5,594 nucleotides of DNA from Candidatus Gastranaerophilales bacterium. Lineage in GTDB: Bacteria > Cyanobacteriota > Vampirovibrionia > Gastranaerophilales > Gastranaerophilaceae. Position numbers and translations under genes: made by a program. This document shows, one piece after another, positions 1-4,277 of this stretch (position 1 is its first letter; each line of letters starts with the position of its first letter). A model generated the notes under the pieces. That model was not told where the DNA came from and searched no databases. It was given only the letters and a program-made list of their open reading frames with translations. The stretch covers positions 2,205-7,798 of the forward strand of contig JAJQFK010000061.1 in the NCBI GenBank assembly GCA_021201175.1. Direction: 5' to 3'.

Positions 1-371
1 TTGCAGAAGAAGCAGCTAAACGAACCGAGGCTGAAAAAATTGCTCAACAAACAGCTGAAAAAGCACAAAAATATTATACAAGTTTGAGTGATGTAACAAC
101 AGGTAAATCAGCAAAAGAAAGTGCAAAATTTTTTGAAGAATCATTCAAAAATAACGTTGATGATGTAATAAATTCAGGAAAATCAAATAACGTCAAAAGC
201 AATTTATTTAAAGAGAAAATAAAACCTTTTATTAAACAAAAAATTGTTCCATTGACAAAAACTAAAGAATTTAAGGTTTTAGCAGCAATAGCCATAGCAG
301 TTGGTATTATAACAGCAAGCGTAAAAATTCATAATTCAAAAAATCAATCAGGTGATACTTTTGTAAGATAA
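1..371 (+). CDS. C-terminal part of an unknown helical protein with a C-terminal hydrophobic segment (5' end outside window)
   Basis: The reading frame is already open at the left edge; the first complete codon is at 3 and the stop TAA is at 369-371, giving 122 visible residues. A TTG at 84 could be taken as a start, but the frame continues unbroken upstream with the same composition, so I treat the gene as 5'-truncated. Visible residues 1-25 are Ala/Glu/Lys/Gln-rich and look like a charged helix or coiled coil. Residues about 26-90 are polar and basic, with many Lys and Asn. Residues about 92-107 (VLAAIAIAVGIITASV) form a hydrophobic segment long enough for one membrane helix, followed by a short polar tail of about 15 residues. 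This suggests a tail-anchored or membrane-tethered protein, which is inference. I do not recognise a family. It converges on serB with 36 bases between the stops and no clear terminator. Confidence 0.75.
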   Translation, partial: AEEAAKRTEAEKIAQQTAEKAQKYYTSLSDVTTGKSAKESAKFFEESFKNNVDDVINSGKSNNVKSNLFKEKIKPFIKQKIVPLTKTKEFKVLAAIAIAVGIITASVKIHNSKNQSGDTFVR

Positions 372-407
372 ATATATTATATCTATTATAAAAAAGAAAC
401 GTAAATA

Positions 408-1028
408 TTATAAATAATTTAAGAGTTCAGTTAAATCTTTAATGTCAATTATAATATTTGCGTGTTCTTTTAAAATCGGCTTTGCGCAAAATGCAGCCCT
501 ATTGCCGGCGAAATTAAACATACTTAAATCATTAGCTCCGTCACCTACTGCTAAAGTATCTTCTTTGTTGATATTAAATAAATTTTGAAGCCGTTTAAGC
601 ATTTTCCCTTTACTGTCGGAGAACATCATTTCACCGCCGAGCATTCCTGTTAATTCCCCGTTTTTAAAATGAAAAATATTAGAGAACTGTGCATCATACC
701 CTAAAACTTTTTGTGCCGGAATCGTAGCTGTTTCGTATCCGCCGGAAAAACAAACAACTTTATATCCTTGTTTTTTTAGTTCTGTAATTGTTTCTTTTGC
801 CCCTTTTGTATATGGAAGATTTTCGCATATTTCTTTAATTTTAGATTCTTTTGCTCCCCTTAACAATGAAACACGCTTTAAAAGACTTTCAAAAAAATCA
901 ATTTTACCTTCCATTGCTTCTGTTGTAATTTTTTTCATTAACGGTTCAATACCAAACTCTTTTGCAATAAATTCCAGAGTTTCTCCTTGCATTAGGGTAG
1001 AATCAAAATCAAATACTGCTAATTTCAT
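408..1028 (-). CDS. serB: Phosphoserine phosphatase SerB (HAD superfamily)
   Basis: This 206-residue cytosolic enzyme should hydrolyse O-phospho-L-serine to L-serine and phosphate, the last step of the phosphorylated serine pathway. All HAD motifs are visible: DFDSTL with nucleophile Asp7 and acid/base Asp9, Glu16 in the substrate-contacting segment, Arg52 in KRVSLL, motif II Ser95-Gly96-Gly97, motif III Lys140, and motif IV GDGAND with Mg-binding Asp163 and Asn166. Cap-domain sequence KKITTEAMEGK and the late AFCAKPILKEHA segment closely resemble, from memory, the short SerB of Methanocaldococcus jannaschii. The length matches the short SerB type without an N-terminal ACT domain, so serine feedback through an ACT domain is not expected. 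The start ATG lies 8 residues before the DFDST motif, as usual, with a weak purine-rich ribosome site (AAAGAAAG) just upstream. It has its own promoter and is divergent from the GT35 gene. A homoserine-phosphate phosphatase role is possible but less likely. Confidence 0.95.
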   Translation of the reverse strand: MKLAVFDFDSTLMQGETLEFIAKEFGIEPLMKKITTEAMEGKIDFFESLLKRVSLLRGAKESKIKEICENLPYTKGAKETITELKKQGYKVVCFSGGYETATIPAQKVLGYDAQFSNIFHFKNGELTGMLGGEMMFSDSKGKMLKRLQNLFNINKEDTLAVGDGANDLSMFNFAGNRAAFCAKPILKEHANIIIDIKDLTELLNYL

Positions 1029-1066
1029 ATAAAACTTTCTTTGTTTGTAAAATATCTTATATATAG

Positions 1067-1094
1067 ATTATATAAAAAATTTGAGCAATGACAA
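1067..1094 (-). promoter_or_regulatory. Predicted sigma-70-type promoter of serB
   Basis: On the minus strand, TTGTCA (1094 down to 1089) is followed after 16 bases by a perfect TATAAT (1072 down to 1067). The match is five of six for the -35 and six of six for the -10. Transcription would begin near 1060, leaving a leader of about 30 bases before the serB ATG. A-rich sequence upstream of the -35 (about 1110-1140) could act as an UP element; that is inference. Confidence 0.7.
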
Positions 1095-1097
1095 TAC

Positions 1098-1113
1098 TTT
1101 TAACTTGTTAAAA
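1098..1113. repeat. Short palindrome between the divergent serB and GT35 promoters
   Basis: TTTTAAC and GTTAAAA form a perfect 7-base inverted repeat separated by TT. It sits immediately upstream of the serB -35 box and about 40 bases upstream of the GT35 -35 box, where a regulator could affect both genes. The arms are mostly A and T, so chance occurrence in this AT-rich DNA is quite possible. Confidence 0.35.
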
Positions 1114-1154
1114 AAATTATGTCTAAAAAAATTGAAAAATTTATGGTCAAAAAG

Positions 1155-1183
1155 TTGCTTTTTTGTTATCTTATTGGTATAAG
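1155..1183 (+). promoter_or_regulatory. Predicted promoter (extended -10) of the GT35 gene
   Basis: TTGCTT at 1155-1160 is followed after exactly 17 bases by TATAAG at 1178-1183, with TG at 1175-1176 one base before it (an extended -10 arrangement). The -35 matches the consensus at three positions and the -10 at five. Transcription would start near 1190, giving a leader of about 39 bases. This start lies downstream of the alternative TTG codon at 1163, which supports the ATG at 1229 as the true start. Confidence 0.6.
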
Positions 1184-1216
1184 TTAAAAGTAATAGATGG
1201 TGAATGTTCAGAAAAT

Positions 1217-1225
1217 AAAGGAGAG
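1217..1225 (+). promoter_or_regulatory. Ribosome binding site that fixes the GT35 start codon
   Basis: AAAGGAGAG is a near-perfect Shine-Dalgarno sequence ending its AGGAG core 5 bases before the ATG at 1229. No comparable site precedes the in-frame TTG at 1163. This selects the 562-residue product over the 584-residue one. Confidence 0.8.
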
Positions 1226-1228
1226 CTA

Positions 1229-2917
1229 ATGGGATTACCAAATGTAGCATATTTCTCAATGGAAATAGCAATTGATCAATCAATAGCAACATATTCAGGC
1301 GGGTTAGGATTTCTTGCAGGTTCGCACATGTTATCGGCAGGATACCTCCAAATGCCGATGGTCGGTGTTACAATGTTGTGGACTTATGGTTATTATAACC
1401 AGAGAATAGACCATGAAGGCAATGTTGAAGTCGCTTATATAAGAAAACATTATGACTTTTTAACCGATATTAATGAAACTGTTGATATTGATATATACGG
1501 AGAAAAAGTTAAAGTTAAAGCATACAGGCTGGAACCAAACATATTTGATACCTGCCCTGTGTATTATTTAACAACAGATATTGATGAAAACTCAGAATGG
1601 GCAAGATCAATTTCTCATAAATTGTATGACGGAAATGAAAAAATAAGAATTTCTCAAGAAACAGTTCTCGGTATTGCCGGTATAAGATTACTTCAAAAAA
1701 TCGGTTACAATTTTGATTGTGTACACTTGAATGAAGGTCACGCATTGCCGGCTGCATTTGAATTATTAAATCAGTATAACGGTGATTTGGCTAAAGTAAA
1801 AGAAAAAGTTGTATTTACAACACATACTCCGGTTGCCGCAGGTAACGAGGTTCACTGGGTAGATAATTTACTTCAAGGCGGCTTCTTTGCCGGACGTCCC
1901 CGCGAAGAAGCAGTTCAACTCGGCGGTGAACAATTCTCTCTCACAGTCGCTGCTCTTAGAATGTCAAGACTTGCAAACGCTGTTTCTCAATTACACGGAC
2001 TTGTTTCAAATAAAATGTGGAGCTGGGTTGAAGGCAGATGCCCTATTAGAGCTATCACAAACGCTGTTAACCTCCATTATTGGCAGGATAACAGAATGAA
2101 AACAAATGATTTGAATGCATTGTTAGATGCAAAAAAAGAAATGAAAAAAGAAGTATTTGAATACATTGCAAATACTGTTGGAAAAAGACTTGACCCTAAT
2201 GTATTAACTATTACCTGGGCAAGAAGATTTGCTGACTACAAGAGAGCATGGTTAATATTTATGGATGAAAACAGAATCCTTAACTTGCTCAATGAAAATA
2301 AAGTACAGTTGATTTTTGCAGGTAAATTCCATCCTGATGATGTTACAGGAAAGGAAATGTTTAATAAAATCCTGAGAAATTCATATTCAATGAAAAATGT
2401 TGTTGTTTTAACCGGTTATGAATTGGATTTAAGCGGTAAATTAAAAAGAGCTTCCGATATATGGTTAAATACTCCGTTAAGACCGTTTGAGGCGTCCGGA
2501 ACCTCCGGTATGTCTGCTAATGCGAATGGAGCACTTCATCTTTCTACTTTTGACGGTTGGACTGTTGAAGGTACATTCCCCGGAATTAACGGCTATACTA
2601 TTGAATATCCGGGACTTGATGATAACATTCCTTGGGAAGAAAGACACAAAAAAGATTATGAATGTATGATGGATATTATTGAAAATCAAATAATTCCTAC
2701 ATACTATAATGATAAAATCAAATGGGCTACAATGATGCGTCAAGCTATCAGAACTGCTGATGCTTACTTTAATTCTGACAGAATGGTTATTGAATACTAT
2801 AACAGATTGTATAAACCCATTGCGCATGGTCAAGATGAAGGCGGGGTATCCGGTTCAGAATATCAACAGGCTACTACACCTGCTTCAGATGCGTGGACTT
2901 TTTCTAATATAAAATAA
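1229..2917 (+). CDS. glgP: Alpha-glucan (glycogen/maltodextrin) phosphorylase-family protein, GT35, with the PLP lysine replaced by serine
   Basis: Members of this family cleave alpha-1,4-glucans with phosphate to release glucose 1-phosphate, using pyridoxal phosphate (PLP). The protein (562 residues from ATG 1229) begins directly at the core (VAYFSMEIAID), without the N-terminal extension (DUF3417) of longer relatives. Visible motifs in order: glycine loop YSGGLGFLAG (residues 22-31), HLNEGHA (166-172), THTPVAAGNE (His199, matching the catalytic-loop His of rabbit muscle phosphorylase), the SQLHG..S..MW motif (about 250-265), ARRFADYKR (Arg333 and Lys338, matching rabbit Arg569 and Lys574 at the phosphate site), FAGKFHPDD, and RPFEASGTSGM (Glu421, Thr425). 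The next residue, normally the lysine forming the PLP Schiff base, is Ser429. The last 31 residues are a polar tail outside the core. The fold assignment is secure, but phosphorylase activity is uncertain because of the missing lysine. It is transcribed alone from its own promoter to a strong terminator. Upstream in-frame TTG 1163 is rejected as start. Confidence 0.92.
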   Translation: MGLPNVAYFSMEIAIDQSIATYSGGLGFLAGSHMLSAGYLQMPMVGVTMLWTYGYYNQRIDHEGNVEVAYIRKHYDFLTDINETVDIDIYGEKVKVKAYRLEPNIFDTCPVYYLTTDIDENSEWARSISHKLYDGNEKIRISQETVLGIAGIRLLQKIGYNFDCVHLNEGHALPAAFELLNQYNGDLAKVKEKVVFTTHTPVAAGNEVHWVDNLLQGGFFAGRPREEAVQLGGEQFSLTVAALRMSRLANAVSQLHGLVSNKMWSWVEGRCPIRAITNAVNLHYWQDNRMKTNDLNALLDAKKEMKKEVFEYIANTVGKRLDPNVLTITWARRFADYKRAWLIFMDENRILNLLNENKVQLIFAGKFHPDDVTGKEMFNKILRNSYSMKNVVVLTGYELDLSGKLKRASDIWLNTPLRPFEASGTSGMSANANGALHLSTFDGWTVEGTFPGINGYTIEYPGLDDNIPWEERHKKDYECMMDIIENQIIPTYYNDKIKWATMMRQAIRTADAYFNSDRMVIEYYNRLYKPIAHGQDEGGVSGSEYQQATTPASDAWTFSNIK

Positions 2918-2933
2918 TGTTGTAAAAACAGAT

Positions 2934-2969
2934 AAAAAGAGTGAAACGTAAAGTTTCACTCTTTTTTTT
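2934..2969 (+). terminator. Strong intrinsic terminator of the GT35 gene, probably bidirectional
   Basis: A perfect 14-base-pair stem (2934-2947 with 2953-2966, core AGAGTGAAAC/GTTTCACTCT) closes a 5-base loop GTAAA and runs into a T-tract ending at 2969, 17 bases after the GT35 stop. Read on the minus strand the same hairpin is followed by five T, so it could also stop transcripts coming from pheA, although those would have a 3' leader-out of about 400 bases. Confidence 0.9.
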
Positions 2970-3000
2970 GGCTAAATATAATCTACTTTGAGCAGCAGTG

Positions 3001-3120
3001 TTATTGCGAGCTTTTTAAGTAATTTGAATCAACAATTTATGTTCAAGCCAAACTACTGTAAAACACCGCGGCAATCTCTTACTATATTTTGTCCGTTTTC
3101 CCCAGATTGCTTTCGCTAAC
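3001..3120. repeat. Possible degenerate copy of a dispersed palindromic intergenic repeat
   Basis: The words TTATTGCGAG (3001-3010), CGCGGCAATCTC (about 3068-3078) and AGATTGCTTTCGCTAAC (3104-3120) resemble the building blocks of dispersed repeats of the ATTGCGAG...GCAATCT...AGATTGC...CGCAAT type that I know from intergenic regions of several bacterial groups. GCAATCT (3071-3077) and AGATTGC (3104-3110) form a perfect 7-base inverted repeat with a 26-base spacer. The outer ends no longer match well, so this would be an eroded copy. Only one copy is in the window, so repetitiveness cannot be shown here. Confidence 0.4.
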
Positions 3121-3121
3121 A

Positions 3122-3166
3122 TTGAGTATTCACTACGTTATAGGCACGTAGAATATTTATACTCAA
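3122..3166. repeat. Nested inverted repeat (two-tier hairpin)
   Basis: An outer perfect 8-base arm pair TTGAGTAT (3122-3129) and ATACTCAA (3159-3166) encloses an inner perfect 6-base pair CTACGT (3133-3138) and ACGTAG (3146-3151), with loop TATAGGC. The internal loop is asymmetric (3 versus 7 bases), and an alternative pairing of TATT (3127-3130) with AATA (3152-3155) is possible. It has no T-tract, so it is not an intrinsic terminator. It may be a structured part of an RNA, a binding site, or the end of a mobile repeat. Confidence 0.5.
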
Positions 3167-3273
3167 CTTATCAGTTCTGCATAACCGGATTTATTGTGTG
3201 AATGCTTTAATTATTAACCAATGTTAATATATATTAAGTATATATGTTATATATAAAAATAAATGGGAATAAA

Positions 3274-3363
3274 TATAATATAGTCAATTTTCTTTATTAC
3301 TTATTTTCCTTCACTCCTTTTCTCCATAACAAGACTGTGGTCGCGATGCGACCATTTTTTTTT
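3274..3363 (+). ncRNA. Candidate small RNA with CU-rich segment and its own terminator
   Basis: A strong plus-strand terminator (3338-3363) has no gene upstream of it after the GT35 terminator at 2934-2969, so it should end an unannotated transcript. A TATAAT at 3274-3279 could serve as the -10 box, starting an RNA of about 78 bases near 3286; no good -35 is visible 15-19 bases upstream. The region before the hairpin is CU-rich and apparently unstructured, with CACTCCTTTTCTCC at 3312-3325, complementary to Shine-Dalgarno sequences. That layout, a single-stranded CU-rich stretch followed by an intrinsic terminator, is common in base-pairing regulatory RNAs. The existence, start and function of this RNA are inference; a longer RNA beginning near 2989 is an alternative. 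Confidence 0.35.
3338..3363 (+). terminator. Orphan intrinsic terminator, plus strand
   Basis: TGGTCGC (3338-3344) pairs perfectly with GCGACCA (3348-3354) around the three-base loop GAT, followed by nine T (3355-3363). On the minus strand no T-tract follows, so the terminator is directional and does not serve pheA. Its T-tract overlaps the last bases of the pheA stop codon (3362-3364). It could be a backup terminator for the GT35 transcript, or end a small RNA. Confidence 0.8.
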
Positions 3364-4216
3364 AGTTATATTTCACAAAAGAGCCAAGAATTTTCAGAAA
3401 ATCTACATACTGTTTAAGTTCTTTTAGTGCTGTTTGAATTCCTGTATCCTGAGAATATCCGTCCAATTCCATAAAAAACAAATATTCTCCAAAAACCTTT
3501 CTTGAAGGTCGTGAATCTATGTATGTAAGATTAATTCCATGATTAGAAAGAATTTTTAATACATCGCATAATGCACCGGCATGATTTTTAGTTGATAACA
3601 TTATGGCAGTTTTTTCACATTGATTTTTATTAAAGCAATTTCTTCCGAGAAGATAAAATCTTGTTTGATTATCATTTTCATCATTTATTGAAGCTTCAAG
3701 TATATTAAGATTAAACAATTTTGCACAGGATTCATTAGCAATTGCAGCAAGCGTTTCATCTTTAACTTCCGAGATTTTTTTCGCCGCATATCCGGTAGAA
3801 GAAACTTCTTTAAGCTCTATATCTCCAAATGTTTTGTAAATATAACGTGAACACTGGGCAAGTGCTTGCGGGTGAGAAATTATTTTTTTTATTTTTAATT
3901 TATCATTTCCGCTGCAAAGCAGCATGTGATTTATGGGGATTGAAGTTTCAGCAATTATTTGAATAGACGTATCATTTAATCTTACAAGATTATCAATGGT
4001 TTCACGAACAATACCTTCAATAGAATTTTCTATAGGCAAAACACATACGGAAGAATTATCGCTTTTAATACCTTCAAAAGCAGATTTAATACTTTTAACC
4101 GGCATTCTGTTAACTGATTTAATATTACATATATCAATTAATTTTAACATTGCGTTATAAGTATTAGAACCATCCGGACCCAAATAATAGATATTTTGAG
4201 CATTTATTTTATCCAT
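3362..4216 (-). CDS. pheA: Prephenate dehydratase PheA with C-terminal ACT domain
   Basis: This 284-residue cytosolic enzyme converts prephenate to phenylpyruvate, the committed step to phenylalanine. It is the monofunctional form: dehydratase domain (about residues 8-190) plus ACT domain (about 203-284), with no chorismate mutase domain. Visible motifs: YLGPDGSNTYNA (11-22; many relatives have GTF-S/T where this has GSNTY), PIENSIEGIV (61-70), HPQALAQC (115-122), STGYAAKK (140-147), AAIANESCAKLF (157-168) and NQTRFYLLG with the catalytic Thr185-Arg186-Phe187. The ACT domain has GAL at 214-216 and DSRPSRK at 234-240 (usual ESRP), the motifs that form the phenylalanine site, so feedback inhibition by phenylalanine is expected. 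The ATG lies 9 residues before the first conserved residue and follows GAAGG at 8-base spacing. It is divergent from the phosphohexomutase gene with 61 bases between them and has no terminator of its own immediately downstream. Confidence 0.96.
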   Translation of the reverse strand: MDKINAQNIYYLGPDGSNTYNAMLKLIDICNIKSVNRMPVKSIKSAFEGIKSDNSSVCVLPIENSIEGIVRETIDNLVRLNDTSIQIIAETSIPINHMLLCSGNDKLKIKKIISHPQALAQCSRYIYKTFGDIELKEVSSTGYAAKKISEVKDETLAAIANESCAKLFNLNILEASINDENDNQTRFYLLGRNCFNKNQCEKTAIMLSTKNHAGALCDVLKILSNHGINLTYIDSRPSRKVFGEYLFFMELDGYSQDTGIQTALKELKQYVDFLKILGSFVKYN

Positions 4217-4245
4217 TTGCTAAACCTTCATTTATTATATAAAAT
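4217..4245 (+). promoter_or_regulatory. Predicted promoter of the phosphohexomutase gene
   Basis: TTGCTA at 4217-4222 is followed after 17 bases by TAAAAT at 4240-4245, a five-of-six -10 match. Transcription would start near 4252, leaving a leader of about 26 bases. TATAAA at 4238-4243 with a 15-base spacer is an alternative -10. The -35 box abuts the pheA start codon. Confidence 0.45.
4234..4239 (-). promoter_or_regulatory. Predicted -10 box of pheA
   Basis: The minus strand reads TATAAT here, 17 bases before the pheA ATG, so transcription would begin only about 10 bases upstream of the start codon. No good -35 hexamer is found at 15-19 bases (the region is T-rich on this strand). The box overlaps the spacer of the opposing promoter for the phosphohexomutase gene. 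Confidence 0.4.
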
Positions 4246-4277
4246 TATTTTACACAAAAATTAAAGAGGATTAAAGA

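Larger units (their letters stand above)
2971..3273. other. Gene-free stretch between the GT35 and pheA genes
   Basis: No credible coding frame exists here on either strand; the longest plus-strand candidate (3039-3119, 26 codons) lacks a ribosome site. The part 2990-3200 is less AT-rich than the flanking intergenic DNA and contains repeat-like sequence and a nested inverted repeat, listed separately. A TATAAT at 2977-2982, just after the terminator, could be a -10 box, but the sequence 17 bases upstream (TTTCAC) is a poor -35. The part 3200-3273 is almost pure A/T and includes the perfect 14-base palindrome TTAATATATATTAA at 3224-3237. No tRNA, rRNA, tmRNA, RNase P, SRP RNA or riboswitch consensus was recognised. 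Confidence 0.6.

Noticed and set aside
372..407. Possible terminator between the left-edge gene and serB
   Set aside because: Only a 5-base TTATA/TATAA match with no GC in the stem is present, which is expected by chance in such AT-rich DNA.
1163..1228. 22-codon N-terminal extension of the GT35 protein from a TTG codon
   Set aside because: The extension lacks a ribosome site and overlaps the predicted -10 box, so its start codon would lie upstream of the transcription start. The family core begins right after ATG 1229, which has a near-perfect Shine-Dalgarno.
2477..2833. 118-codon open frame on the minus strand inside the GT35 gene
   Set aside because: It lies wholly antisense to strongly conserved phosphorylase motifs, has no recognisable domain and is low-complexity in composition, as expected for a shadow frame.
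1229..2917. Assignment of the GT35 protein to glycogen synthase (GT3 or GT5) because the PLP lysine is missing
   Set aside because: The THTPVAAGNE, SQLHG, ARRFADYKR, FAGKFHPDD and EASGTSGM motifs are specific to the phosphorylase family, and the N-terminal ADP-glucose-binding KxGGL motif of GT5 enzymes is absent.
3039..3119. 26-codon plus-strand frame in the intergenic region
   Set aside because: There is no ribosome site before the ATG, and its sequence lies within the repeat-like segment, which commonly yields spurious small frames.
3224..3237. Perfect 14-base palindrome TTAATATATATTAA as an operator
   Set aside because: It is made only of A and T inside an almost pure A/T stretch, where such palindromes arise easily, and no promoter with good boxes is beside it.
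3295..3330. Tiny minus-strand frames (about 5-8 codons) starting near SD-like GGAGAAAAGGAG
   Set aside because: The SD-like sequence is only the complement of the CU-rich stretch, the frames are too short, and no leader-peptide target gene follows on that strand.
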